Below are positions 34,243 through 41,667 of a stretch of 56,864 nucleotides of DNA, in pieces (position 1 is the stretch's first letter; the number at the start of each line of letters is the position of its first letter). The notes below the pieces were generated by a model. That model was not told the DNA's origin and ran no database searches. It was given only the letters and a program-made list of their open reading frames with translations. This DNA is from an uncultured Flavobacteriales bacterium (GTDB lineage Bacteria > Bacteroidota > Bacteroidia > Flavobacteriales_D > Sanyastnellaceae). The DNA lies in NCBI GenBank assembly GCA_938085425.1, contig CALKGQ010000016.1:1-56864 (forward strand), in the 5' to 3' direction. A program made the translations under genes and the position numbers.

Positions 34243-34998
34243 ATGAAAAGGCTGCTCCTGTTGTGTGCTTGGCTGACCGTTGCTGTCATGGCCCAGGGTC
34301 AAACCGACCGGGACATCGGCAACGTTTCTGTCCGGGCCCCCCATGTGGGGTTGGTGTTGGGCACCATGGCCCCACAAGGAGACTGGGGCTCGAGGTATGC
34401 GAGGTTTGGTGAAATCGGCGTGATGGCGGGCCTCAAGACAGAGTCCAATGGCTATGTCTATGTCAAGGCGACGTCTTGGAGCGGCGCGGATGTCAAGCTG
34501 ATCGGTTTGCTCAGCAACTTGACCACGGACCAAGGCTTCATCATCGACAACGAGGGGGATGTGGCCCAAATCACGGTGACGGGAAGGGGAGGACAGTTTG
34601 GCGCGGGCGTCGGCAAGATCTTCCCCACTGCGAATGGCAACCCCAACAGCGGATGGATGGTCAAGTTGGGTGTGGGTTCACTGCACCACAACGTGCACTT
34701 TGACTATACAGAAAACCGAATTGGTCCCCTGGAAGGCGACCTTGTCAAGGGCTACGACAGGATGAGGTGGGGCGCTTACGGAGAGTTTTGGGTGGGCTAC
34801 TGGCTCATGAGCGACGACCAGCGCATCAATGCCTTTGCTGGGTTGCACACTGGACTTGCAAGGACCCACGCCCTAAGGGCCGTGAACTTCGACACGTTGG
34901 AGCCCAATGCAGACCTGGTGTGGGACGGCTGGCTGGGCTTTGAAGCGGGTTGGGTGTTTCAGATCTACCGACGGGCCCAAAAAGAATATTGGTACTGA
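34243..34998 (+). CDS. Exported outer-membrane-like protein of unknown function
   Basis: A 251-residue protein. ATG 34243 begins a signal peptide (MKRLLLLCAWLTVAVMAQGQ, cleavage near residue 18-20). The mature part has alternating hydrophobic/aromatic stretches (GYVYVKATSW, GWMVKLGVGSLHHNVHFDY, WGAYGEFWVGYWLM, WLGFEAGWVFQIY) and a terminal aromatic residue, consistent with a beta-barrel. No named family is recognised. It lies 34 bp from the divergent aminotransferase start, and its stop overlaps the Kdo transferase ATG as TGATG. This close coupling suggests an LPS- or envelope-related role. Confidence 0.75.
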   Translation: MKRLLLLCAWLTVAVMAQGQTDRDIGNVSVRAPHVGLVLGTMAPQGDWGSRYARFGEIGVMAGLKTESNGYVYVKATSWSGADVKLIGLLSNLTTDQGFIIDNEGDVAQITVTGRGGQFGAGVGKIFPTANGNPNSGWMVKLGVGSLHHNVHFDYTENRIGPLEGDLVKGYDRMRWGAYGEFWVGYWLMSDDQRINAFAGLHTGLARTHALRAVNFDTLEPNADLVWDGWLGFEAGWVFQIYRRAQKEYWY

Positions 34999-36209
34999 TG
35001 GCATGGGTGGCCCTGCGCATGGGGAGTTCGCTTTGGGTGTGGCTCCTGCGTTTTCTGGCCCTTTTGGGCCATTCAAGGGCCAAGTCGAGGGTGGCCATCC
35101 GCAAAGAGGGCCATCACAACGTCATGACTTGCCAGAGTGAAGCCGTGATGTGGTTTCACGTGTCGAGTTTGGGCGAATTCGAGCAAGCCCTTCCAGTGAT
35201 GCAGGCTTATCGGGAGCGCCATCCTAGAACAGCCTGGCTGCTGACGGTGTATTCTCCCTCCGCTTGGCACCCCCTCCAAGAGAAGCTTCCGGAAGGTTGG
35301 CGCGAGGGCGATGTCATGGCCGTGCTGCCCGACGATCAACGACGGACGTGGGCCCAATGGCTGGCCCACTTGCCATTGGAAGGCTTGGCGTTGGCCAAAT
35401 ACGATTTGTGGCCGCACCTGTTGACGGCGTGCAAGCGGGCAGGGGTGCCCATCCACGCATTCGCCGTGTCGCCATCCGGGGGAAGGGTCACCACCCCTTC
35501 GCTGTGGAGGGCTTTGGCCACCGTCAGCGTGCAGGACCAAGAGGCTGCTGCGGCATTCAATGGTTTGGGCATGGAAGGCACCGTCCATGTGGACGGGGAC
35601 CCGAGGGTGGAACGCGTGCTTTCTCGTGCGACGCAACTCTCCTCGGCATGGCGGACGTGGGCTGAAGCTGCTGAGGCGGTGGTGGTCGCTGGCAGCACGT
35701 GGCAGGAGGAGGAACGGTTGCTCAGGTCGATGGAATGGCATGCCCAGCGCCGACTTGTTTTGGTGCCCCACGACGTGTCTCCTGCCCACCTCGAGGCATT
35801 GGATGTCCAGTGGGACGGCATGGCCGTGCGCTGGAGCCAATGGTCCCAGATGTCATCGGAAGAACAACTTTGTTGGCACGTCGTGGTGGTCGATGCGACG
35901 GGGCTGTTGTTTGACTTGTACAGAATGGCGGATGTGGCAGCCATTGGCGGAGGGCATGGCGCCAATGGATTGCACAATGTCTTGGAGCCGGCGTCTGCGG
36001 GTTTGCCCATTGTGACGGGCCCCCGATTGGGGGACTTCCGCGAAGCGGTTGCATTGAAATCGATGGGTGTCCTCCGTTCGGGATCCTTCGTCCACGACCT
36101 GGAGACCGCCTTGTCCCAGCCCCAAGAGAGCAAGGCCTCGGGCGAAAAGGGGCGGCGCTGGCTGGAAGATCAAGAGGGAGCCTCTGCAGGGATTGTGGCC
36201 CGTTGGTGA
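34998..36209 (+). CDS. waaA: 3-deoxy-D-manno-octulosonic acid (Kdo) transferase, GT30
   Basis: A 403-residue protein. The N-terminus has a hydrophobic segment (SLWVWLLRFLALLG, about 11-24) that anchors it to the inner membrane. MWFHVSSLGEFEQALPVM (about 52-69) is the GT30 motif with the catalytic Glu, and AKYDLWPHLL (about 133-142) corresponds to the conserved KxExWP-type segment, here with Asp. The C-terminal half has VAGSTWQEEE (about 232) and AIGGGHGANGLHNVLEPASAGLPIVTGP (about 315-342), which binds CMP-Kdo. It adds Kdo to lipid A precursor. The start overlaps the upstream stop (TGATG). Confidence 0.9.
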   Translation: MAWVALRMGSSLWVWLLRFLALLGHSRAKSRVAIRKEGHHNVMTCQSEAVMWFHVSSLGEFEQALPVMQAYRERHPRTAWLLTVYSPSAWHPLQEKLPEGWREGDVMAVLPDDQRRTWAQWLAHLPLEGLALAKYDLWPHLLTACKRAGVPIHAFAVSPSGGRVTTPSLWRALATVSVQDQEAAAAFNGLGMEGTVHVDGDPRVERVLSRATQLSSAWRTWAEAAEAVVVAGSTWQEEERLLRSMEWHAQRRLVLVPHDVSPAHLEALDVQWDGMAVRWSQWSQMSSEEQLCWHVVVVDATGLLFDLYRMADVAAIGGGHGANGLHNVLEPASAGLPIVTGPRLGDFREAVALKSMGVLRSGSFVHDLETALSQPQESKASGEKGRRWLEDQEGASAGIVARW

Positions 36210-36236
36210 GGTGGGTTCCTCCTCTTGCTACTTTTG
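36203..36236 (+). promoter_or_regulatory. Promoter of tRNA-Leu: -33 TTG and -7 TACTTTTG
   Basis: TTG at 36203-36205, a 23-nt spacer, and TACTTTTG at 36229-36236 fit the Bacteroidota pattern TTG-N17-23-TAnnTTTG. The -7 box ends 18 nt before the tRNA; the -33 element lies in the end of the Kdo transferase gene. Confidence 0.6.
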
Positions 36237-36254
36237 TCCTGCTTCGAACCATCT

Positions 36255-36339
36255 GCCCGGATGGTGGAATTGGTAGACACGACAGACTTAAAATCTGTTG
36301 ACCCGAAGGGTCGTGCGGGTTCAAGTCCCGCTCCGGGTA
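36255..36339 (+). tRNA. tRNA-Leu (anticodon TAA)
   Basis: An 85-nt class II cloverleaf: acceptor GCCCGGA with TCCGGGT (G1-T72 wobble), discriminator A. Anticodon stem ACAGA/TCTGT has loop CTTAAAA, giving TAA. A long variable arm (GACCCGAAGGGTC) and T-arm GCGGG-TTCAAGT-CCCGC are present. CCA is not encoded. Confidence 0.96.
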
Positions 36340-36346
36340 CATTCAA

Positions 36347-36384
36347 AAAGAAGCCCTGTGACACGCATGTCGCGGGGCTTTTTG
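36347..36384 (+). terminator. Terminator after tRNA-Leu
   Basis: AAGCCC (36351-36356) pairs with GGGCTT (36375-36380), with an inner GACA/TGTC pairing, then TTTTT. It lies directly downstream of the tRNA and ends a monocistronic transcript. Confidence 0.75.
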
Positions 36385-36445
36385 ATTCGACTCTGTCCCG
36401 AAATGGTGGGGCAAAACAGTCATCTGCGGGCACCGACAAATTCCC

Positions 36446-36453
36446 GACCTTGC
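36446..36453 (+). promoter_or_regulatory. Candidate -7 box, 4 nt before the lipoprotein gene
   Basis: GACCTTGC, close to the TAACTTGC boxes of the next two genes, is followed by CGTC and then ATG. It is supported mainly by its shared 4-nt spacing. Confidence 0.35.
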
Positions 36454-36457
36454 CGTC

Positions 36458-36862
36458 ATGTTCCAAAGGTTACTGCTTCTCCTGATCAGCCTGTCCATTT
36501 GGGGTTGCAAGCCCATCCAGGAAAACGTTCTGGGTACGTATGACCTCGATGAGGAGCGCGGGTGTGGGGACTGTGAAGAAGACGGACCCAAGGTCATGGT
36601 GTTCCAAGACGACGACATCTCCGATGGGGTGCCAGGCCACTACCGGTTTGAATTCTCGAATGGCGATGCGCATTCGGGCGAGTATGATTTTTTGTGGGTG
36701 GACACCGTGGCGAAGTTGATGCTCTACCCGGACAGTGCGTCGTTTGAACTGTATGCCCTGATTGGCACCACGCAGCAAACCGATTACCGCGTGCAGCGCG
36801 ACAAGATCAAGGAGACCTGTGATGGGTTTCTGCGCAATTGCATTTGGCGACGCCGGGATTGA
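36458..36862 (+). CDS. Hypothetical lipoprotein
   Basis: A 134-residue protein. A hydrophobic leader (MFQRLLLLLISLSIWGC) ends in a lipobox-like SIWGC, so Cys17 is probably lipidated; Trp at -2 is unusual. The mature part is acidic, with a CGDC motif (about 36-39) and two further Cys near the C-terminus. It has no recognised family. It precedes two DUF6090-like genes and, like them, seems specific to this lineage. Confidence 0.7.
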   Translation: MFQRLLLLLISLSIWGCKPIQENVLGTYDLDEERGCGDCEEDGPKVMVFQDDDISDGVPGHYRFEFSNGDAHSGEYDFLWVDTVAKLMLYPDSASFELYALIGTTQQTDYRVQRDKIKETCDGFLRNCIWRRRD

Positions 36863-36917
36863 TGGTTCACCGTGGAGTGGTCCCTTCATCGTCAAGAAAC
36901 GCATGAAAGGTTTGGGT

Positions 36918-36925
36918 TAACTTGC
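36918..36925 (+). promoter_or_regulatory. -7-like box, first DUF6090-like gene
   Basis: TAACTTGC is followed by CTTC and then ATG at 36930. The same octamer with the same spacing occurs before the paralogue at 38012. Confidence 0.5.
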
Positions 36926-36929
36926 CTTC

Positions 36930-37964
36930 ATGCAACAGTTGTTTCGTCAAATGACAAGGCCATCCGCTGGTCAACCCAATTCAATGGCCATGATGGCTTT
37001 TGCACTGGTGGAAGTGGTGATGATTGTGGTGGGCATTGTGATGGCCAACCAGCTCGAGGAGCAAAAGGAGCTTCGGGAAGTCACAGAAGTGGCAGAGGTG
37101 CTTTTTCGCGAAGTTTTGGACGATTTGGAGGAAGATTGTTGGGCGGCATTTGGCCCGATTTGGCGAAACAGAAGCGACAATGGCCTTGCAGACATCTTGT
37201 ACAATCTTGAGCGTACAAATCAGGATGTTGTTGAAAATGCATTCAGCATCTACTACATGTTGCGTTTTCCAGCCGAATTTGATGTCAATACAGAGGGTTA
37301 CGATGCGCTTGTGAAGCTGCATGAGAGACTGCCGCAGGACTTGCTTGAACTCTACCAGAAGTTGAATTCGCTGATGGCCAAGAATGAGGAGATTTTGGAA
37401 TGCAACCGGAGGTACAAGGACATCATCTATGCCAACATGGAGCACAACATCAAGACGTTGCCATGGTGGAATCGAAGCACCCATACAGGCAAGCCGGAGC
37501 CAGAGGCCATTCCTTGGATGATGTCAGAGGAGTGTTTGGCCCAAACCCATTTGGTGGTGGATGTGAGTTCGCAACTTGCAGGAGCAACCGAGAGGTTTCG
37601 GGTGGGGGCCATCGACCTGTACGATGACATCAAAGAGGTCATTGGTGACACTTCCGAATCTCCAGGATACATGGATTATGGGTTCCTTTATGACTCTTTG
37701 TCCTTGTCCATGCTTGGGAGTTATCGTTTGTCGGATACGACAATTTTTGACTCGAAAGGGAAATGGGACTTGACCTTGTTCGAAGATGACGGGTTGTTGT
37801 TTGCGTCATACGAAGGCGGCGACACCTTGCGCCTGACCCGGTCCGGTTACAGACAGTATGCCTTCCCCGGTCCACTCATTGAGTTGTACTTTCCTGAAGA
37901 GGAGCACATCAAAGTCGCCAAGTGGACCATCCAAAAAGATTGGGTCTACCTCAAATCGGATTGA
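36930..37964 (+). CDS. DUF6090-like membrane-anchored protein (copy 1)
   Basis: A 344-residue protein with one N-terminal membrane helix, FALVEVVMIVVGIVMANQL (about 27-45), followed by a charged coiled-coil-like EEQKELREVTE. This layout resembles the DUF6090 family of Bacteroidota, whose helix also has an E-x-x-x-V-V-x-G-I-x-x-A-x-Q pattern. The rest (about 60-344) is an extracytoplasmic or cytosolic domain without a known motif; NMEHN and TERFRVGAIDLYDDI are shared with the neighbour. It is about 45 percent identical overall to the next gene but identical over 34 residues at the helix. Function unknown. Confidence 0.75.
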   Translation: MQQLFRQMTRPSAGQPNSMAMMAFALVEVVMIVVGIVMANQLEEQKELREVTEVAEVLFREVLDDLEEDCWAAFGPIWRNRSDNGLADILYNLERTNQDVVENAFSIYYMLRFPAEFDVNTEGYDALVKLHERLPQDLLELYQKLNSLMAKNEEILECNRRYKDIIYANMEHNIKTLPWWNRSTHTGKPEPEAIPWMMSEECLAQTHLVVDVSSQLAGATERFRVGAIDLYDDIKEVIGDTSESPGYMDYGFLYDSLSLSMLGSYRLSDTTIFDSKGKWDLTLFEDDGLLFASYEGGDTLRLTRSGYRQYAFPGPLIELYFPEEEHIKVAKWTIQKDWVYLKSD

Positions 37965-37999
37965 ATGTTTTCGCTTTCAGCGCATTGCCTCGGTCGAGC

Positions 38000-38007
38000 T
38001 AACTTGC
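38000..38007 (+). promoter_or_regulatory. -7-like box, second DUF6090-like gene
   Basis: TAACTTGC is followed by GTCA and then ATG at 38012, the same octamer and 4-nt spacing as its paralogue. The two copies therefore appear to have separate promoters. Confidence 0.5.
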
Positions 38008-38011
38008 GTCA

Positions 38012-39064
38012 ATGCAGCAAATGTTTCGTCGGGTGATGGGAGTGAATCAAAAGCAGCAATCGAATTTGGCCATGATGGCTTTTGCGCTGGTGGAAGTGGT
38101 GATGATTGTGGTGGGCATTGTAATGGCCAACCAGCTTGAGGAGCAAAAGGAGCTTAGGGAAGTCACCGAATCGGCCGAGGTGTTGTTCGAAGAAGTCATG
38201 AGCAACTTGGAGGCAGAGGTCTTGTCGGCCCATGCGGTCATCCAAAAGAACCGCACCAACAACAGAGTCTCTGATGTGGTTTACAATCCTGAAACCACCC
38301 CCCAGGAGGCCTTTCAAAATGCCATGGGTGTGTATTTCATGGTTCGGTTTTACGACCAGCTTGAACTGAATTCAAGAGGTTACAACGCCCTGGAGAAAAT
38401 CCATGATCGGCTTCCCCCTCATTTGCTTGATCTCTATGTGGACTTGGATCTTCTGATGACCCGAAAGCCGGAGATTGAAGAGAACAACAAACGTTTCAAG
38501 GAGGTCGTCTATGCCAACATGGAGCACAACGTGCACAACTATGTATGGTGGAACAAGAGCAATTACATTGGCCGACCAGGAATTGAATTCGTTGAGTGGA
38601 TGAAGACGCCGGAATGTCTGGCCCAGATCCACTTGGCGGTGAATTCCAGTGCCCATTTGGCGAGCAATTCCGAGAGGTACCGTGTGGCAGCGATCGATCT
38701 TTACAACGAGATCAGAAGCGTTTTGGCAGATACTTCTGCGGCTCCGCCCTGGATGAACTACGGATTCAGAGGCGATCTCCCGATGGAGCAATTGGGGACG
38801 TATGTGCTCGAGGACAAAGGGTTTTTGAATACGTGGGGTGCCGAAGAAATCACATTGGACTTGATGGGTGACCAATTGGTTGCCATCCGAAGCAACGGCG
38901 ACACCATGGACCTTTGTTCCATGGGCAATGGACTGTACAATTTTCCAGGCCCCACCTACAGTTTGTATGAATTCCCAACGGATTCGACCCTCGCTGTTCA
39001 ACAATTTGGGGTGTTGCGGGACTGGACCTACCGGAAAAAGCTCCCCACTGACCTCGCAGACTGA
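38012..39064 (+). CDS. DUF6090-like membrane-anchored protein (copy 2)
   Basis: A 350-residue tandem paralogue of the preceding gene. The N-terminal helix and following coil (AMMAFALVEVVM... to ...ELREVTE, about 19-52) are identical in protein sequence, while the remainder has diverged. YANMEHN, CLAQIHLAV and SERYRVAAIDLYNEI align with copy 1. No catalytic motif was recognised. The pair looks like an ancient duplication with one recently homogenised or strongly constrained block. Confidence 0.75.
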   Translation: MQQMFRRVMGVNQKQQSNLAMMAFALVEVVMIVVGIVMANQLEEQKELREVTESAEVLFEEVMSNLEAEVLSAHAVIQKNRTNNRVSDVVYNPETTPQEAFQNAMGVYFMVRFYDQLELNSRGYNALEKIHDRLPPHLLDLYVDLDLLMTRKPEIEENNKRFKEVVYANMEHNVHNYVWWNKSNYIGRPGIEFVEWMKTPECLAQIHLAVNSSAHLASNSERYRVAAIDLYNEIRSVLADTSAAPPWMNYGFRGDLPMEQLGTYVLEDKGFLNTWGAEEITLDLMGDQLVAIRSNGDTMDLCSMGNGLYNFPGPTYSLYEFPTDSTLAVQQFGVLRDWTYRKKLPTDLAD

Positions 39065-39120
39065 TCTTTTGAATGGAAAATCGACCAGAGACCGTTGGGG
39101 CATCTTGTTCCGTCGCTACT

Positions 39121-39128
39121 TACCTTCG
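39121..39128 (+). promoter_or_regulatory. -7-like box of the pentapeptide-repeat gene
   Basis: TACCTTCG (7 of 8 to TAnnTTTG) ends 18 nt before the ATG at 39147, giving a leader of about 12 nt. Confidence 0.45.
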
Positions 39129-39146
39129 TCACGAATACACTTCACC

Positions 39147-40283
39147 ATGATGTTCCAAAGAACCCTTTGCCCTCACGTGTTGCTGTTGGTCGGCTTGATG
39201 CTTGCCGGCAGCAGTTTGATGGCCCAGTCCTACCGAGGCAAACGCGCAGGGCGCGCCAATGCCTCTGGATTTGTGCGAGACTGCAACATGGCCGGAACCG
39301 TCTTCATGGAGGTCAACCGTTCCTTTGGCGAGGTCAATGGTGGACGCTGCGTGCTCAATGGTTCTCGGTTTGAGTTGAGCGAGCCATCTGGTCCCATGGG
39401 GCCTTACGTTCCTTTGGAGGGTCTTGATTTGCGGTCTTCCTCTTGGGTGGCGGTCGACTTTTTGACCCCGCCTCTGTTGCGTTACACCAATGCAGCCCAA
39501 GCGAACTTTTCAGCCATTCACATGGACGGAGAACCGGTGGAGATGGTGGATGCCACTGGGTTCATCGCGACGAAAGCGAAGTTCCATGGGGCGCAAATGG
39601 CGTCCTGGTACGTGCAAGGCGCCTCCTTTGACGAAGCCTCGTTCAGTTCCGCGGTGTTGACCGAATGGACCACCGATGCCCTGTCCTATGAGGGCTTGTT
39701 TGAGCCAGCGCCCGAAAGCATGCGCGCCATTTCCGCGGAAGGTGCACGGTTTGAGAACTGCCTTCTCGAAGAGTGCAACCTTTCAGGAGGCAACTTCGAA
39801 GACGCCACCTTTTTGCTGACCAAGGCCACCGACGATTGCATCTTCAACGGGGCGGATTTCACCAATGCGATGTTGGACCAGTCCGACTTCCTCGAGGCGA
39901 ACCTCAGTGGCACGAATTTGCGCAGGTCAAGGATCGACCAAGCTTCCTTCGAGTCATGCAACATGACAGGGGCAGATTTCAACGATGCGATGATCCGCAA
40001 AACCTCCTTCAAAGGGGCCAACATGCGTGGGGTTTCCTTCGTGGGAGCGATGGTGGATGGGGTCGATTTCACCGGCACCGATTTGAGCACCAGCAATTTG
40101 ACCAATGCTTCGATGAAGAAGCTCACGGGAACCCCTCCGGCATTGCCTCAGGACTTTGTGGTCAAAAGCTACCAAGACGAGACGGTCGATGCCAAGGGCG
40201 ACACCTTGCGGACGCAGGTGTACGACATTGTGATCAGTGAGAACCGCTACAACGATGGACTCCGGGAGAAAAAAGACCAGTGA
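39147..40283 (+). CDS. Exported pentapeptide-repeat protein
   Basis: A 378-residue protein. ATG 39147 (or 39150) starts a signal peptide (MFQRTLCPHVLLLVGLMLAGSSLMAQ). Residues about 125-340 hold pentapeptide-like A(N/D)(L/F)xx runs such as GADFTNAMLDQSDFLEANLSGTNL and KGANMRGVSFVGAMVDGVDFTG, which fold as a right-handed quadrilateral beta-helix. A short charged C-terminal tail follows. Pentapeptide proteins have varied roles; the signal peptide makes a cytosolic DNA-gyrase-protection role unlikely. It ends at a strong bidirectional terminator. Confidence 0.85.
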   Translation: MMFQRTLCPHVLLLVGLMLAGSSLMAQSYRGKRAGRANASGFVRDCNMAGTVFMEVNRSFGEVNGGRCVLNGSRFELSEPSGPMGPYVPLEGLDLRSSSWVAVDFLTPPLLRYTNAAQANFSAIHMDGEPVEMVDATGFIATKAKFHGAQMASWYVQGASFDEASFSSAVLTEWTTDALSYEGLFEPAPESMRAISAEGARFENCLLEECNLSGGNFEDATFLLTKATDDCIFNGADFTNAMLDQSDFLEANLSGTNLRRSRIDQASFESCNMTGADFNDAMIRKTSFKGANMRGVSFVGAMVDGVDFTGTDLSTSNLTNASMKKLTGTPPALPQDFVVKSYQDETVDAKGDTLRTQVYDIVISENRYNDGLREKKDQ

Positions 40284-40300
40284 TGTTCCCGATGTGGGGA

Positions 40301-40339
40301 CATGAAAAAGGGCTGCCAACTGGGCAGCCCTTTTTCATG
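40301..40339. terminator. Bidirectional terminator between pentapeptide gene and cyclophilin
   Basis: AAAAAGGGCTGCC and GGCAGCCCTTTTT form a perfect 13-bp stem around AACTG, extended by palindromic CATG on each side. A-tract and T-tract allow function on both strands for the convergent genes. Confidence 0.95.
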
Positions 40340-40353
40340 CACAAGCTTTTGCC

Positions 40354-40785
40354 TTAGCCCTCGATGACCTCGACGCGAAAGGTATCGCCTTGCTTGATTT
40401 GGTCCACGATGTCAAGCCCCTCGGTGACCTTGCCAAAACACGTGTGGTTGCGGTCGAGGTGGGCGGTGTTTTCGCGGCCATGCACAATGAAAAACTGTGA
40501 ACCTCCCGTGTTGCGTCCGGCATGTGCCATGCTGAGGACCCCCTTGTCGTGGTACTGGTTCTCTCCATCCAACTCACATTCGATGGTGTAGCCAGGTCCG
40601 CCGCTTCCGATGCCCTGCGGACAACCTCCTTGGGCGACAAACCCGGGGATGACCCGGTGAAATTTCAAGCCTTCGTAGAAGCCCTCTTGAGCCAGTTTGA
40701 CAAAGTTGGCCACCGTCTTGGGGGCGTCTTTCTCGAAAAACTCCACGGTCATGGAGCCTTGGTCGGTGTGAATTTTCGCGTTCAT
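40354..40785 (-). CDS. Cyclophilin-type peptidyl-prolyl cis-trans isomerase
   Basis: A 143-residue small bacterial cyclophilin. ATG 40785 ([12 protein letters not shown]) is chosen because a -7-like box ends 4 nt upstream. [13 protein letters not shown] (about 43-55) has the catalytic Arg, then [22 protein letters not shown] (about 82-103) and [22 protein letters not shown] (about 109-130). No signal peptide is seen, so a cytosolic protein-folding helper is expected. Confidence 0.92.
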   Translation of the reverse strand: MNAKIHTDQGSMTVEFFEKDAPKTVANFVKLAQEGFYEGLKFHRVIPGFVAQGGCPQGIGSGGPGYTIECELDGENQYHDKGVLSMAHAGRNTGGSQFFIVHGRENTAHLDRNHTCFGKVTEGLDIVDQIKQGDTFRVEVIEG

Positions 40786-40789
40786 GGCA

Positions 40790-40797
40790 CAAAGATG
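40790..40797 (-). promoter_or_regulatory. -7 box, leaderless cyclophilin gene
   Basis: CATCTTTG on the minus strand (7 of 8 to TAnnTTTG), then TGCC and ATG: the same 4-nt spacing as mgtE. Confidence 0.5.
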
Positions 40798-40928
40798 CAC
40801 CACAGTTCCAACATGGGGAAATGCCTAAAGGTCTCGTCCATACCAATGGGTCGACACGATTTGGGTGTTCCATTTGGGTGCCCCGCCCCCATCGAAATGA
40901 AGCTTCAAGTGAAAGATTCGAGGACCTC

Positions 40929-41204
40929 TCAACTACCGGTGACAATTGTGGTGCGCTTTTGACGCAACAAACGGTACGACACTTCAACGTCCACCGTTGA
41001 AATTTTTGTGATCCCTCCATTCTTGGCCGCTGCCTGAATGCTGGCATCCGTTTTTACAGGAAAGATGCCAAACCAAGTAACAATCGACGATCTCCCTACT
41101 TTGTCTCCAATGGGGTTGCTTGTAGCCGCAAGTGGCATCGTGAAGGAGCAGCTAGAAACAAATACGGCCATCGCCAGGATCGCGGGGTAAAATGTATATT
41201 TCAT
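40929..41204 (-). CDS. TRL-like family lipoprotein
   Basis: A 91-residue protein. ATG 41204 begins a lipoprotein signal peptide (MKYTFYPAILAMAVFVSSC) with lipobox VSSC, Cys19 lipidated. The mature part contains KVGRSSIVTWFGIFPVK, DASIQAAAKNGGITKISTVD (about 53-72) and the terminal TTIVTGS, which match the TRL-like family. The family is named after a tRNA-associated locus, and this copy lies just downstream of tRNA-Gly on the same strand. Function unknown. The gene and its upstream region are visibly more A/T-rich than neighbours. Confidence 0.82.
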   Translation of the reverse strand: MKYTFYPAILAMAVFVSSCSFTMPLAATSNPIGDKVGRSSIVTWFGIFPVKTDASIQAAAKNGGITKISTVDVEVSYRLLRQKRTTIVTGS

Positions 41205-41227
41205 CAAAACAGTTTTTTTTGTTGCTC

Positions 41228-41235
41228 CCAAAATA
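41228..41235 (-). promoter_or_regulatory. Candidate -7 box of the TRL-like gene
   Basis: TATTTTGG on the minus strand, 23 nt before the ATG. The 41236-41420 stretch upstream holds no gene that I can support. Confidence 0.35.
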
Positions 41236-41421
41236 GGGAAGTTCGTGAGCCGAGTGGATTCGTGAAGAGGTTGTGGATTTGATGTTGCAGCCGATGGGCG
41301 AAAGTGTGGCAGCAAAACTGGCAGTAGTGGCAGCTGGTAGAGTACATTTAGGGAAGTCAACCGCTGTTTCACCAGCCAGACTTCCCACGTTTCCGCCCCT
41401 CGGAACCCCTTGCCCCACAAC

Positions 41422-41451
41422 GAAAAAAGCCCCCCGAAACGGGAGGCTTTT
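41422..41451 (-). terminator. Terminator after tRNA-Gly
   Basis: On the minus strand, AAAAGCCTCCCG and CGGGGGGCTTTT pair (one T-G) around TTT, followed by T residues. It starts 5 nt beyond the tRNA 3' end and would separate tRNA-Gly from the TRL-like gene. Confidence 0.85.
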
Positions 41452-41455
41452 GATG

Positions 41456-41528
41456 AGCGAGAAACGAGATTCGAACTCGCGACCCCAACCTTGGCAAGGT
41501 TGTGCTCTACCAGCTGAGCTATTCTCGC
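41456..41528 (-). tRNA. tRNA-Gly (anticodon GCC)
   Basis: A 73-nt cloverleaf: acceptor GCGAGAA/TTCTCGC, discriminator T. D-arm GCTCAGCTGGTAGAGC, anticodon stem CAACC/GGTTG with loop TTGCCAA giving GCC, T-arm GCGAG-TTCGAAT-CTCGT. CCA is not encoded. Confidence 0.96.
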
Positions 41529-41573
41529 ATGATGTCTGTCCGAAGACCTACACCCCGCGCGTTTGCGGGACGA

Positions 41574-41603
41574 CAAAATTAGCACAACCTCCCCGTTCTT
41601 CAA
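41574..41603 (-). promoter_or_regulatory. Promoter of tRNA-Gly: -33 TTG, -7 TAATTTTG
   Basis: On the minus strand, TTG (41601-41603), a 19-nt spacer and TAATTTTG (41574-41581) match TTG-N17-23-TAnnTTTG exactly. The leader to the tRNA is about 40 nt. Confidence 0.7.
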
Positions 41604-41667
41604 ACACTTCCTACAATTTTCTTCACCTGGGTGCGGCCGTTTGTGCGATTTGTCGCAGTCTTGCGGC

